A DNA stretch of 64,000 nt. It comes from Pseudoxanthomonas sp. JBR18 (GTDB lineage Bacteria > Pseudomonadota > Gammaproteobacteria > Xanthomonadales > Xanthomonadaceae). This document shows, in pieces, positions 11,736-20,342 of the stretch (positions are counted from its first letter, which is position 1; the number at the start of each line of letters is the position of its first letter). The stretch lies in the NCBI RefSeq assembly GCF_028198165.1, contig NZ_CP116339.1:3169001-3233000 (forward strand), read 5' to 3'. The notes beneath the pieces are model-generated. The model was given only the letters and a program-made list of their open reading frames with translations. It was not told where the DNA came from and did not search any database. Both the position numbers and the translations under genes were made by a program.

Positions 11736-12292
11736 AACTTCATCGGGTCCATGATCGCGTCCAGGTTCAGATGGTCGCAGAATTCCAGGAAGTCGTCGCG
11801 CAGCGCGGCGATGTGCATGTTGGCTGGCACGCCGATGGTGACCTGGGCCGAGAACATCTCCGCACCGGTCTGCATCGCGCGATAGCGCGTGGACTGCAGG
11901 TTCTCGATGGTGATGCCCTGGCGGTCGAAGAAATCGGCCAGTTGGAACAGGATGCCGGGCTTGTCGGCGGCCACCACTTCGACGATGTAGGGCAGCAGGT
12001 TGGACTGCACGACCTTGGCGCCGGTGCGGTACCAGACCAGCTTCAGGCCTTCCTCGCGCTCCAGTCGGGTCAGCATCGCCTCCAGCTTGGCCACCGAATC
12101 CCAGGAGCCGGTGGCCAGCGCGGTCACCGAGACATCCCGTCCGACCGTGGACAGGCGGGCATCGACCAGGTTGCAGCCGGAATCGGCAATCCGACGCGTT
12201 ACGCCCAGCAGGGGCGACTCCGGATGCGTCGTGTAGGCGTTGATCAGGAGGTGATTTTCGTTCGGCGAGGGCCGGGGCGTGGAGTCGGTCAA
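11732..12292 (-). CDS. gcvR: Glycine cleavage system regulator-like ACT protein
   Basis: A 186-residue protein with two ACT domains (about 14-85 and 100-175; second motif VVAADKPGILFQLADFF). E. coli GcvR binds glycine and blocks GcvA-dependent activation of the glycine cleavage operon. Here the same family is found, but whether GcvA exists in this organism cannot be seen. The gene is divergent from dapA across a 150-bp spacer and precedes bcp, the E. coli arrangement. The last residues DPMKF run straight into a stop codon that belongs to the adjacent inverted-repeat element. Confidence 0.9.
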   Translation of the reverse strand: MTDSTPRPSPNENHLLINAYTTHPESPLLGVTRRIADSGCNLVDARLSTVGRDVSVTALATGSWDSVAKLEAMLTRLEREEGLKLVWYRTGAKVVQSNLLPYIVEVVAADKPGILFQLADFFDRQGITIENLQSTRYRAMQTGAEMFSAQVTIGVPANMHIAALRDDFLEFCDHLNLDAIMDPMKF

Positions 12293-12442
12293 AAGTGGCT
12301 TCCGGCGTTACAGCGAGTCTGAATGGCCCCGGGACGGGGCCTGCACAGCGCGGCCAGCATACTTGCCCGTCCTTTCGCGCCGCAAGTAACATCGCTGCCG
12401 AGCGCGGCGTTCCGTGCGTATCACTCCTTACAGGCGAAGCGC

Positions 12443-13351
12443 TTGTCCCTTTCCGGCTGCATCACCGCCCTGGCCACGCCGTTCGATGGCCGTGGCGATC
12501 TCGATCTGGACGCTTGGCGTGCACTGCTCGACCGGCAGGTGCGCGGCGGCATCCAGGGCGTGGTCGTGGCGGGCTCGACCGGGGAAGCCGCGGCGCTGTC
12601 CGATGAGGAATATGTCGCCTTGATCAGCGCGGCGGTCGCACATCTCGCCGGCGCCATGCCGGTCCTGGCCGGCACCGGTCAGATGAACACGGCCAAGACC
12701 ATTGCGCAGACCCGCCTGGCCGCCAGCGCGGGAGCCGACTACGCCCTGGTGGTGACACCGCCCTACGTGCGCGCGCCGCAAGCCGGGCTTGAGGCGCACT
12801 ATCGCGCCGTGGCCGAGCAGGGCGGGCTTCCGGTGGTGCTCTACAACGTGCCAGGCCGCACCGGCTGTGACCTGTTGCCGGCGACCGTCGCGGCGCTGGC
12901 CGCGCACCCGCGGATCGTGGGCATCAAGGAGTCGCGGACCGAGCCGGACCGGCTGCAGGCACTGCTGGCGCTGCGACGGAGTGACTTCTGTGTGCTGTCC
13001 GGCGACGATGGCACCGCCGGGCAGGCGCTGCTGGCCGGCGCCGATGGCCTGATCTCGGTCGGTGCCAATGCCCTGCCATCGGCCTATCGTCACCTGTGCG
13101 AACTGGCACGCCGTGGCGAGGCAAGCGCGACGCAATCCTGGGACGCGCAGCTTGTCGAGTTCCATGCGTTCTTCGGAATCGAATCCAATCCCATCCCGGT
13201 CAAGGCGCTGCTGCAGCGTCAGGGCGTGGGGCAGGGGCTGCGGCTGCCGCTGCTGCCGCTGTCGGAGACCCATGCCGGGCTGGCCGACCGCCTGGCCGAG
13301 CGCGCGATCGCGCTCGAAGCACAATCCAGCCGCGAACCACTCGCGGCCTGA
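12443..13351 (+). CDS. dapA: 4-hydroxy-tetrahydrodipicolinate synthase
   Basis: Condenses pyruvate and aspartate semialdehyde in the lysine/diaminopimelate pathway. I start it at the TTG at 12443 ([14 protein letters not shown]), because DapA proteins begin at this point and AGGCG precedes it. A longer in-frame ATG at 12323 adds 40 unrelated residues. This gives 302 residues. With that numbering the Schiff-base lysine is K162 (GIKES) and the catalytic tyrosine Y134 (YNVPGRT), one off from E. coli K161 and Y133. bamC follows 20 bp downstream. Confidence 0.94.
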   Translation: MSLSGCITALATPFDGRGDLDLDAWRALLDRQVRGGIQGVVVAGSTGEAAALSDEEYVALISAAVAHLAGAMPVLAGTGQMNTAKTIAQTRLAASAGADYALVVTPPYVRAPQAGLEAHYRAVAEQGGLPVVLYNVPGRTGCDLLPATVAALAAHPRIVGIKESRTEPDRLQALLALRRSDFCVLSGDDGTAGQALLAGADGLISVGANALPSAYRHLCELARRGEASATQSWDAQLVEFHAFFGIESNPIPVKALLQRQGVGQGLRLPLLPLSETHAGLADRLAERAIALEAQSSREPLAA

Positions 13352-13371
13352 CTTCAAACGGAGAGTCATCC

Positions 13372-13881
13372 ATGCGTTTTTCCCGCGTTTCGCGTTCCCT
13401 CATGCCTGCCCTGCTGGCGATCTCCATCGTCGGTCTGTCCGGCTGTCACTGGTTCCACAAGGGGCCCAAGGGCGACTACGCGTTGAGCGAGCAGGAGCGT
13501 CCGCTGGAAGTGCCGCCGGACCTCAATGCCCCCAACACCGCCGGTGCCATGCAGGTGCCAACCGTGGCAACCGGCGCCAGCCAGCAGGCCGGCGCGTCTG
13601 CGGTTAACACCTCCGGATTCAACGTCTCCGGCAGCCGCGACGAGGTCTTTGCCAAGGTGGGCGATGCCCTGGGTACCGTCGATGGCCTGACTATCGCCAG
13701 CCGTGCGCAGCTGCTGGGCAGCTATGACGTGTCCTACCAGGGCGCCAGCTTCCTGGTGCGCGTGGCCGCCATCACCTCGGGCACCTACGTGTCGGCAGTG
13801 GATCCGCGTGGCCTGCCGGCGACCGGTCCGGAAGCGACCCGCCTGATGGCCGAGCTGAAGAACCGCCTGGCCGGCAACTGA
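13372..13881 (+). CDS. bamC: BamC-like outer-membrane assembly lipoprotein
   Basis: A 169-residue lipoprotein with the lipobox LSGC (lipidated C25). An extended segment ending LEVPPDLNAP is the BamC signature that contacts BamD. One folded domain follows (about 75-165; SGSRDEVFAKVGDAL). E. coli BamC (NlpB, about 344 residues) has two helix-grip domains; here only one fits. Position directly after dapA is also the E. coli order and strengthens the call. The start is the ATG at 13372, with GGAGAG upstream. The naming rests on synteny and the N-terminal motif, since the domain itself is divergent. Confidence 0.8.
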   Translation: MRFSRVSRSLMPALLAISIVGLSGCHWFHKGPKGDYALSEQERPLEVPPDLNAPNTAGAMQVPTVATGASQQAGASAVNTSGFNVSGSRDEVFAKVGDALGTVDGLTIASRAQLLGSYDVSYQGASFLVRVAAITSGTYVSAVDPRGLPATGPEATRLMAELKNRLAGN

Positions 13882-13920
13882 TCCCGACCGGCCGGCTCGA
13901 TCGAGGCGGCGGCGGACAGG

Positions 13921-13952
13921 AAAAAACAAAGGCGCCCTGCGGGGCGCCTTTG
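13921..13952 (-). terminator. Terminator between convergent bamC and fdxA
   Basis: An 11-bp perfect stem (13927-13937 with 13942-13952) with a TGCG loop. On the minus strand it is followed by a six-T run (complement of 13921-13926), so it mainly ends fdxA. On the plus strand it could still slow bamC transcription. Confidence 0.8.
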
Positions 13953-14014
13953 TCGTGTCAGAGGGTTGGAGTGGCGACCTCGGTGCCTGCCGCCCGTACC
14001 AATAGGGCGTCGGC

Positions 14015-14338
14015 TCAGCGCTCCAGCAGGGGCAGCTTGTCCGGCTTGCCTTCCCACTCGGCCGCGTCGGGCAGCCCGTCCTTGCGCACCGTGATCACCG
14101 GCCAGGCGCGCGACAGCTCGGCGTTAAGGGCGACAAAGCCCTCCTGCCCGGCGGGCACGTCATCCTCGGGGTAGATGGCATTGATCGGGCACTCCGGCTC
14201 GCACAGCGTGCAGTCGATGCACTCGTCCGGGTCGATCACCAGGAAGTTGGGGCCTTCGTGGAAACAGTCGACCGGGCACACCTCCACGCAGTCGGTGTAC
14301 TTGCACTTGATGCAGTTCTCGGTGACGACGAAGGGCAT
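14015..14338 (-). CDS. fdxA: 7Fe ferredoxin FdxA
   Basis: A 107-residue ferredoxin of the Azotobacter FdI type, carrying one 3Fe-4S and one 4Fe-4S cluster. Cluster cysteines are C9, C17, C21 and C25 (with C12) in the first motif and C40, C43, C46, C50 in [14 protein letters not shown]. The long C-terminal extension after residue 60 is typical of the family. The ATG at 14338 was chosen because the mature protein begins MPFVVTENC; an upstream extension of about 29 residues is unlikely. It is an electron carrier in the cytoplasm with partner unknown, and is transcribed toward bamC. Confidence 0.95.
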   Translation of the reverse strand: MPFVVTENCIKCKYTDCVEVCPVDCFHEGPNFLVIDPDECIDCTLCEPECPINAIYPEDDVPAGQEGFVALNAELSRAWPVITVRKDGLPDAAEWEGKPDKLPLLER

Positions 14339-14425
14339 GGCGATGATCCGGTCGAACGTGGAGATGGCTGGCGATTCTATAGGAACCGCCCCGGCGGGAC
14401 GTAGCGCAGTCGAAGCAAGCGCCAA

Positions 14426-14453
14426 ACGAAAAGACCCGGCATTGGCCGGGTCT
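14426..14453 (-). terminator. Terminator after tRNA-Glu
   Basis: AGACCCGGC (14432-14440) pairs with GCCGGGTCT (14445-14453) around a 4-nt loop. On the minus strand it is followed by TTTTCGTTT. It begins 25 bp past the 3' end of tRNA-Glu. Confidence 0.7.
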
Positions 14454-14478
14454 GATCGGGTCCAGGCAACATCACGGT

Positions 14479-14553
14479 TGGCGCTCCCTAGGGGACTCGA
14501 ACCCCTGTTTTAGCCTTGAGAGGGCCACGTCCTAACCACTAGACGAAGGGAGC
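14479..14553 (-). tRNA. tRNA-Glu (anticodon CUC)
   Basis: A 75-nt tRNA on the minus strand. The acceptor GCTCCCT pairs with AGGGAGC, with a G discriminator and encoded CCA (14479-14481). The anticodon loop CTCTCAA carries CTC at 14518-14520, reading GAG. The T-arm GGTTCGAGTCC is intact. The anticodon stem TGGCC/GGCTA includes one G-U pair. It is divergent from pcnB. Confidence 0.95.
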
Positions 14554-14645
14554 GTTTGGGCCGTGACGGCTTAGCTGGTTAGTATATTCATAGCTTGTGC
14601 TCCCGGCAATCGGGTCAGCCGCCAAAAAACTTAACGGAAGCCGCA

Positions 14646-15986
14646 ATCATCACCTCCGAACTCCAGCCCACCGTCATCCCGCGCGAGGCCCATACGATCT
14701 CGCGCCGGGATATCAGTCCCAACGCTCTGCGTGTGCTCTATCGGCTGCGCGATGCCGGCTTCTCGGCCTACCTGGTCGGCGGTGCCGTGCGCGACCTGCT
14801 GGTCGGCCAGCACCCGAAGGACTTCGACGTGGCCACCGACGCCACGCCCGAGCAGGTCAAGCAACAGTTCCGCAACTGTCGCCTGATCGGCCGTCGCTTC
14901 CGCCTGGCGCACGTCGTGTTCGGGCGCGAGATCATCGAAGTGGCGACCTTCCGCGCCAACAGTGACGATGGCAGCGGCGACCGCGAACTGCATGAAGACG
15001 GCCGCCTGCTGCGCGACAACGTCTACGGCAGCATCGAGGACGATGCACTGCGCCGCGACTTCACCGCCAACGCCCTGTATTACGCCATCGAGGATTTCTC
15101 GGTGCGCGATTACTGCGGGGGCTTCGAAGACGTGCAGGCCCGGCGCATGAAGCTCATCGGCGACCCCGAGCAGCGTTATCGCGAGGATCCGGTGCGCATG
15201 CTCCGTGCGGTGCGCCTGGCCGCCAAGCTCGGCTTCACGATCGATGGCCCGAGTGCGGATCCGATCCCCGAGTTGGCGCCGTTGCTGGCCGAGGCCGCGC
15301 CGGCGCGGTTGTTCGAGGAGGTCCTCAAACTGTTCCTCTCCGGGCACGCGGTGGCCAGCTTCGAAGGTCTCGAGCGCACCGGCCTGTTGACGGTGCTGCT
15401 GCCCGAGAGCGCTGCCGCACTGAAGTCCAACCGCAGTGGCGCGTTGCGCCGCATGGTGTTGCAGGGTCTGGCCGGCACCGATGCGCGGGTAGCCAATGAG
15501 GAGCCGGTGTCGCCGGCGTTCCTGTTCGCCTTGCTGCTGTGGCCGGCGTACTGCCGGGCGCTGATCGGTCTGCAGGCGCAGGGCACCCATCCGGAAGAGG
15601 CTGCGCGCCGCGCCGCCGACCGGGTCACCTTGCACCAGTTGAACACCATCGCCTTGCCCAGGCGCTTCTCGTTGCCGATGCAGGAGATCTGGTTGCTGCA
15701 GTCGCGCTTCGGCCAGCGCCAGCGCAAGCGGGTCACGCGCCTGCTGACCCATCCGCGCTTCCGCGCCGCGTTCGACTTCCTGGTGCTACGCCAGTCGGCT
15801 TCGCCCGAGCACGCCGCCGACGTTGAATTCTGGACCCAGGCGCAGAGCCAGACTCACGAAGAGCTATCCGCGGCGCTGGGCCTGGAGCCGGCGGGGGACG
15901 GGTACGAGGATGAGGACGCGCCGCCGTCCAAGCGCCGCCGCCGACGTAGGCGCCGTAGCGGGGCGGCCGGCGCCAGCGGGGAATGA
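14646..15986 (+). CDS. pcnB: Poly(A) polymerase I
   Basis: Adds 3' poly(A) tails that promote RNA decay. It has about 446 residues: a nucleotidyltransferase head with LVGGAVRDLLVGQHPKDFD and the DFD catalytic acids, the RNA-binding helical region, and a very basic C-terminal tail (SKRRRRRRRRS). There is no ATG or GTG near the expected start. A GGAAG site at 14636-14640 is followed 5 nt later by ATC (14646) and again ATC (14649), so I propose an AUC start. The only conventional alternative is a TTG at 14595 without a ribosome site. E. coli pcnB is known to start at AUU. folK overlaps the stop by 4 nt. Confidence 0.9.
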   Translation: MITSELQPTVIPREAHTISRRDISPNALRVLYRLRDAGFSAYLVGGAVRDLLVGQHPKDFDVATDATPEQVKQQFRNCRLIGRRFRLAHVVFGREIIEVATFRANSDDGSGDRELHEDGRLLRDNVYGSIEDDALRRDFTANALYYAIEDFSVRDYCGGFEDVQARRMKLIGDPEQRYREDPVRMLRAVRLAAKLGFTIDGPSADPIPELAPLLAEAAPARLFEEVLKLFLSGHAVASFEGLERTGLLTVLLPESAAALKSNRSGALRRMVLQGLAGTDARVANEEPVSPAFLFALLLWPAYCRALIGLQAQGTHPEEAARRAADRVTLHQLNTIALPRRFSLPMQEIWLLQSRFGQRQRKRVTRLLTHPRFRAAFDFLVLRQSASPEHAADVEFWTQAQSQTHEELSAALGLEPAGDGYEDEDAPPSKRRRRRRRRSGAAGASGE

Positions 15987-16474
15987 GCGCAGCGGTCACC
16001 GCCTGCATCGGGCTGGGGGCAAATCTGGGCGATGCGGCGGCCACGCTGCGCGCCGCGTTCGATGCCATCGCCGAACTGGCGGACACCAGGCTGGTCGCCG
16101 CCTCGCCGCTGTACGTGACCCCGGCGTGGGGCCTGGAGGACCAGCCGGACTTCGTGAATGCCGCCGCCCGCGTGGAGACTGCGCTGGCGCCTGCCGCACT
16201 GCTGGAAGCACTGCTGGAGATCGAACGTCGCTTCGGCCGTGACCGCAGCCGCGAGCAGCGCTGGGGGCCGCGCACGCTGGATCTGGATCTGCTGCTCTAC
16301 GGTGATGCGGTCATTGATCTGCCCGGCCTGCAGGTGCCGCATCCGCGCCTGCACGAGCGAGCGTTCGCCCTGGTGCCGCTGGCCGATGTCGCGCCCGAGC
16401 TGCATATCGCCGGCCATGGCCCGGTGCAGGAAGCTGCATTTCGCATCGAGCGGGGCGCCATCGCCGCCTTATGA
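15983..16474 (+). CDS. folK: HPPK (6-hydroxymethyl-dihydropterin pyrophosphokinase)
   Basis: Transfers pyrophosphate from ATP to the pterin in folate synthesis. It has 163 residues. The family signatures GLGANLGD near the start, the central RWGPRTLDLDLLLYGD (magnesium-binding acids in DLDLLL) and HPRLHERAF are all present. It overlaps the pcnB stop as ATGA and is followed 17 bp later by panB, forming one run of folate and pantothenate genes. The same pcnB-folK pairing is found in E. coli. Confidence 0.97.
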   Translation: MSAAVTACIGLGANLGDAAATLRAAFDAIAELADTRLVAASPLYVTPAWGLEDQPDFVNAAARVETALAPAALLEALLEIERRFGRDRSREQRWGPRTLDLDLLLYGDAVIDLPGLQVPHPRLHERAFALVPLADVAPELHIAGHGPVQEAAFRIERGAIAAL

Positions 16475-16491
16475 GTGGATAATGCGTACCG

Positions 16492-17304
16492 ATGAGTACG
16501 CACGCCGACAGCAAGCCCTGGACCGTTCCCGCCCTGCGCCAGGCCAAACAGGCCGGGCAGAAGCTGGTGATGTTGACCTGCTATGACTATGGCTTCGCCA
16601 GGACGCTCGATGCCGCCGGCGTGGACTTGGTCCTGATCGGCGATTCCCTGGGTATGGTGGTGCAGGGGCACGATTCCACCTTGCCGGTCACCATCGAGGA
16701 CATGGTCTATCACACGCGCATCGTGTCCCGCGGGCTGGAGCGCGCGCTGCTGGTGTCCGACCTGTCCTTCCAGTCCGATGCCACCCCCGCGCTTGCGCTG
16801 GACGCGGCCACGCGCCTGCTGCAGGCCGGTGCGGAGATGGTCAAGCTGGAGGGCGCCGGCCACAAGCTGGAGGTCATCCGGTTCCTGAGCGAACGCGATA
16901 TCCCGGTGTGCTCGCACCTGGGGCTGACCCCGCAGTCGGTGCTGTCCTTCGGCGGCTACCGCGTCCAGGGACGCGAAGAGGCGGCCGCTGAAAAGCTGCT
17001 GGCCGACGCGATCGCCGTGGCCGAGGCGGGCGCCAGCCTGCTGGTGCTCGAGTGCGTCCCGTCCACGCTGGCCGCGCGGATCACCGCCGCCGTCGAAATC
17101 CCGACCATCGGCATCGGCGCCGGGGTCCAGTGCGATGGACAGGTTCTGGTGCTGCATGACCTGCTTGGCCTGGAGATGGGCCACCGCCGGCCGAAGTTCG
17201 TCAAGGATTTCCTGGCAGAAGGCGGCTCGGTCGCCGGCGCCGTGCGTGCCTATGCCGACGCGGTGCGCGGCGGCGCATTCCCCGATGCCGCGCACGCGTA
17301 TTGA
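16492..17304 (+). CDS. panB: Ketopantoate hydroxymethyltransferase
   Basis: Makes ketopantoate from 2-ketoisovalerate and methylene-tetrahydrofolate, the first step to pantothenate. It has 270 residues with a TIM-barrel. Key motifs are [10 protein letters not shown], the metal-binding [21 protein letters not shown], and the glutamate in LECVPSTLA. The ATG at 16492 lies 17 bp after folK. A GATAAT hexamer at 16478-16483 is placed as a possible -10 for a very short leader, but I see no matching -35. The gene is followed by panC. Confidence 0.97.
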   Translation: MSTHADSKPWTVPALRQAKQAGQKLVMLTCYDYGFARTLDAAGVDLVLIGDSLGMVVQGHDSTLPVTIEDMVYHTRIVSRGLERALLVSDLSFQSDATPALALDAATRLLQAGAEMVKLEGAGHKLEVIRFLSERDIPVCSHLGLTPQSVLSFGGYRVQGREEAAAEKLLADAIAVAEAGASLLVLECVPSTLAARITAAVEIPTIGIGAGVQCDGQVLVLHDLLGLEMGHRRPKFVKDFLAEGGSVAGAVRAYADAVRGGAFPDAAHAY

Positions 17305-17351
17305 GCCGACGCGCGACCTTTCACGATTCAACACGCGCGGGTAGGGCGCAC

Positions 17352-18194
17352 ATGATCGAAACCATTACCGAACTGGAAGCCTTGCGCGCGCGCGTGGCCG
17401 GCTGGAAGCGGCAGGGTCTCAAGGTTGGCTTCGTGCCGACCATGGGCAACCTGCATGCCGGGCACTACTCGCTGATCATGCTGGCGCGTCAGTACGCAGA
17501 CCGCGTGGTGTCCAGCGTCTTCGTCAATCCGACCCAGTTCGGCCCCAACGAGGACTACCTGCGCTATCCACGCACGCTGGAAAGCGACACCACCGGCCTG
17601 GAGGGCGCTGGGTGCGACGTGCTTTGGTTGCCCACGGTCGAGTCCATGTATCCGTTCGGCATCGACTTGGCGGCCAAGGTCCACGTACCTGGCGTAAGCA
17701 GCGTGCTGGAGGGCGAGTGCCGCCCCGGGCATTTCGACGGCGTCTGCACGGTGGTGAGCCGGCTGTTCAACCAGGTGACGCCCGATCTTGCCGCCTTCGG
17801 CAAGAAGGACTACCAGCAGTTGGCGGTGATCCGGCAGATGGTCACCGACCTGGCGTTTCCCATCGAGATCCTCGGCGGCGGCATCGTGCGCGAGGCCGAT
17901 GGCCTGGCGATGAGTTCGCGCAACCAGTACCTGTCGGCCGACGAGCGCCCGCGGGCCGCGGAGATCCGCCGGGTGCTGCAGGACATGCGGGATGGCGTGG
18001 TCGCCGGCGCGCCGCGCCTGCAGGTCGAACAGGCCGCCGCCGCGCGCCTGGCCGGCGCTGGCTACGTGGTCGACTACACCGTGGTGCGTCGGCCCGATCT
18101 GACCGAACCGGTCGACGGCCAGGACGGCCCGCGGGTCGCCCTGATCGCCGCGCGGCTGGGCACCACGCGCTTGATCGACAACCTGGAATTCTGA
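17352..18194 (+). CDS. panC: Pantothenate synthetase
   Basis: ATP-dependent ligation of pantoate and beta-alanine. It has 280 residues from the ATG at 17352 (MIETITEL); an in-frame start at 17301 overlapping panB adds a non-homologous stretch. The nucleotidyltransferase HxGH motif is in PTMGNLHAGHYSL, and MSSRNQYL corresponds to the KMSKS-like loop. FVNPTQFGPNED and GKKDYQQL line the substrate sites. It lies between panB and panD. Confidence 0.97.
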   Translation: MIETITELEALRARVAGWKRQGLKVGFVPTMGNLHAGHYSLIMLARQYADRVVSSVFVNPTQFGPNEDYLRYPRTLESDTTGLEGAGCDVLWLPTVESMYPFGIDLAAKVHVPGVSSVLEGECRPGHFDGVCTVVSRLFNQVTPDLAAFGKKDYQQLAVIRQMVTDLAFPIEILGGGIVREADGLAMSSRNQYLSADERPRAAEIRRVLQDMRDGVVAGAPRLQVEQAAAARLAGAGYVVDYTVVRRPDLTEPVDGQDGPRVALIAARLGTTRLIDNLEF

Positions 18195-18272
18195 AGCGCC
18201 ATGCCCTGCACGACGGTGTGGGGCCCGCGCTGCTAGACTCGCCGCCCTGTTTTCCTGCCGTTGTCCAAGACG

Positions 18273-18653
18273 ATGCACCTGAGCCTGCTTAAGACCAAGA
18301 TCCACCGCGCCACTGTCACCCACTCGGAGCTCAACTACGAGGGCTCCATCGCCATCGACGGCAATCTGCTCGAGGCCACCGGCATCCGCGAGTTCGAGCA
18401 GGTGCACATCTGGGACGTCACCAACGGCGCGCGCTTCAGCACCTATGCACTTCGTGCCGACGAAGGCAGCGGCATCATTTCGCTCAATGGCGGCGCCGCG
18501 CGCCATGTGCAGGTCGGCGACATCATCATCATCGCCGCTTTTGCGAGCATGAGCGAGGCCGAGGCCGACGCGTTCAAGCCCAAGCTGGTGTACGTGGACG
18601 GCCAGAACCGAATCACCCATACCAACCAATCGATCCCCAAGCAGGCCGCCTGA
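18273..18653 (+). CDS. panD: Aspartate 1-decarboxylase proenzyme
   Basis: Pyruvoyl enzyme making beta-alanine for pantothenate. It has 126 residues, the same length as E. coli PanD. Self-cleavage is expected at Gly24-Ser25 (LNYEGS), turning Ser25 into the pyruvoyl group. Y58-type and K9 active-site residues fall in KTKIHRATV and [11 protein letters not shown]. The ATG at 18273 fits the family N-terminus [11 protein letters not shown]; the ATG 12 nt upstream does not. The stop shares one base with the pgi start. Confidence 0.97.
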   Translation: MHLSLLKTKIHRATVTHSELNYEGSIAIDGNLLEATGIREFEQVHIWDVTNGARFSTYALRADEGSGIISLNGGAARHVQVGDIIIIAAFASMSEAEADAFKPKLVYVDGQNRITHTNQSIPKQAA

Positions 18654-20155
18654 TGACGAAGTTCGACGCGTTGCAGTCCCACGCCACCCGTCTGCGCGGC
18701 GTCCGCGCCCCGGCCTTGTTGGAACAGGATCCTGCACGCGCGTCGGATTTCGCGCTGCGCGTGGGCCCGCTCTACGCCAGCTTCGCGCGCCAGGGTTATG
18801 ACCGCGACGCACTGGCCGCGCTACATGCACTGGCCGGCGATCTGGACCTGAAGGCCGCTTACCAGCGCTTGTTCACCGGCGAAGTCGTCAACCCGACCGA
18901 GGGCCGCGCGGCGTTGCATACCGCCCTGCGCGGCAACCTGACCGATGCCAAGCCCGCGCAGGACGCCTATGCCGAGGCGGCGGCGGTGCGCGCCCACATG
19001 GGCAAGTTGGTCGCCGCGCTGGAGGCCAGCGAGGTCACCGACGTGGTCAGCGTGGGCATCGGCGGCTCGGATCTGGGCCCGCGGCATGTCTCAGATGCGT
19101 TGCGTCCGCTCAACCCGAAGCTGCGCGTGCACTTTGTGTCCAACGTGGACGGCGCCGCCGCCCAGCGCACGCTGGCCGGGCTGGACCCCAAGACCACCGC
19201 CGCGATCCTGATTTCCAAGACCTTCGGCACCCAGGAGACGCTGCTCAACGGCAAGATCCTCGCCGACTGGCTGGGCGGCAGCGAACGCCTGTATGCGGTC
19301 AGCGCCAATCCCGAGCGTGCGGCCAAGGCCTTCGACATCCCCGCCGAGCGCGTGCTGCCGATGTGGGACTGGGTCGGCGGCCGTTACTCGCTGTGGTCCT
19401 CGGTCGGGTTCCCGATCGCGCTGGCGATCGGCTTCGACCATTTCTGCGCGCTGCTGGATGGCGCTGCGCTGATGGACCGGCACGTGCTGGAAGCCCCGGC
19501 CGAGTCCAACCTGGCCATCCGCCACGCGCTCACCGCGATTTGGAACCGCAACGTGCTCGGTCATGCCGCGCACGGGGTGATGACCTACGACCAGCGCCTG
19601 GCGTTGCTGCCCAACTATCTGCAGCAGCTGGTGATGGAAAGCCTGGGTAAGTCGGTGCGCATCGACGGCAGTCCGGTGGATTGCGAGACCGTGCCGGTAT
19701 GGTGGGGCGGGGCGGGCACCGACGTGCAGCACAGCTTCTTCCAGGCGCTGCACCAGGGCACCCAGATCGTGCCGTTGGATTTCGTGGGCACCATCCACAA
19801 CGACGACCCCTACACCGAGAACCACATCGCGCTGATGTCCAACCTGCTGGCGCAGTCCGAGGCGCTGGCCAACGGACAGTCCAGCGACGACCCGCACCGG
19901 AGCTACGCCGGCGGGCGGCCGAGCACGATGATCCTACTCGACGCGCTGACCCCGCAGTCGCTGGGCGCGCTGATCGCCATGTACGAGCACAGCGTCTACG
20001 CGCAGTCGCTGGCCTGGGGCATCAACGCCTTCGACCAGTTCGGCGTAGAACTGGGCAAGCAGCTGGCCAACGGCCTGCTGCCGGCGCTCAAGGGCGAGGC
20101 CGAAGCCGACGACCCGGTCACCAAAGTGTTGCTGGAGCAGATCCGCACGCGTTGA
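18653..20155 (+). CDS. pgi: Glucose-6-phosphate isomerase
   Basis: Interconverts glucose 6-phosphate and fructose 6-phosphate. It has 500 residues. PGI signature regions are [16 protein letters not shown] and [19 protein letters not shown], with the phosphate-binding [10 protein letters not shown]. It starts on the last base of the panD stop codon, so it is translationally linked to the pantothenate genes. REP repeats follow the stop codon. Confidence 0.97.
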   Translation: MTKFDALQSHATRLRGVRAPALLEQDPARASDFALRVGPLYASFARQGYDRDALAALHALAGDLDLKAAYQRLFTGEVVNPTEGRAALHTALRGNLTDAKPAQDAYAEAAAVRAHMGKLVAALEASEVTDVVSVGIGGSDLGPRHVSDALRPLNPKLRVHFVSNVDGAAAQRTLAGLDPKTTAAILISKTFGTQETLLNGKILADWLGGSERLYAVSANPERAAKAFDIPAERVLPMWDWVGGRYSLWSSVGFPIALAIGFDHFCALLDGAALMDRHVLEAPAESNLAIRHALTAIWNRNVLGHAAHGVMTYDQRLALLPNYLQQLVMESLGKSVRIDGSPVDCETVPVWWGGAGTDVQHSFFQALHQGTQIVPLDFVGTIHNDDPYTENHIALMSNLLAQSEALANGQSSDDPHRSYAGGRPSTMILLDALTPQSLGALIAMYEHSVYAQSLAWGINAFDQFGVELGKQLANGLLPALKGEAEADDPVTKVLLEQIRTR

Positions 20156-20186
20156 GGTCGCGGCGCGGCTGTTTCGCCCAGCTGTC

Positions 20187-20208
20187 GTAGAGCGGAGCTT
20201 GCTCCGCT
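20187..20208 (+). repeat. REP unit 1 (GTAG-headed palindrome)
   Basis: A 22-bp unit: GTAG followed by AGCGGAGC-TT-GCTCCGCT. The head tetranucleotide plus imperfect hairpin is the form of the GTAG REPs described in Stenotrophomonas. It lies 32 bp after the pgi stop codon. Confidence 0.7.
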
Positions 20209-20276
20209 GGGCTTTGGCGGAATTGAGGGGAATGCCCTCGCGGTGAAAGCGTCGGTTGGTGGTTGGGAAAGGCCCT

Positions 20277-20298
20277 AGCGGAGCAAGCTCCGCTCTAC
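20277..20298 (-). repeat. REP unit 2 (inverted relative to unit 1)
   Basis: Exact reverse complement of unit 1 over 22 bp, with the CTAC (GTAG) head on the right. With unit 1 it forms a convergent pair 68 bp apart. Confidence 0.7.
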
Positions 20299-20320
20299 AG
20301 GGATGGCCGGAAAAGGCCTC

Positions 20321-20342
20321 AGCGGAGCAAGGTCCGCTCTAC
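20321..20342 (-). repeat. REP unit 3, supplies the queG stop codon
   Basis: Same orientation as unit 2, with one substitution (AAGG for AAGC). Its GTAG head overlaps 20339-20341, so the TAG stop codon of queG is part of the REP. The flanks of units 2 and 3 (GGGATGG and AAAGGCC) are also alike, which suggests a local duplication. Confidence 0.65.
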
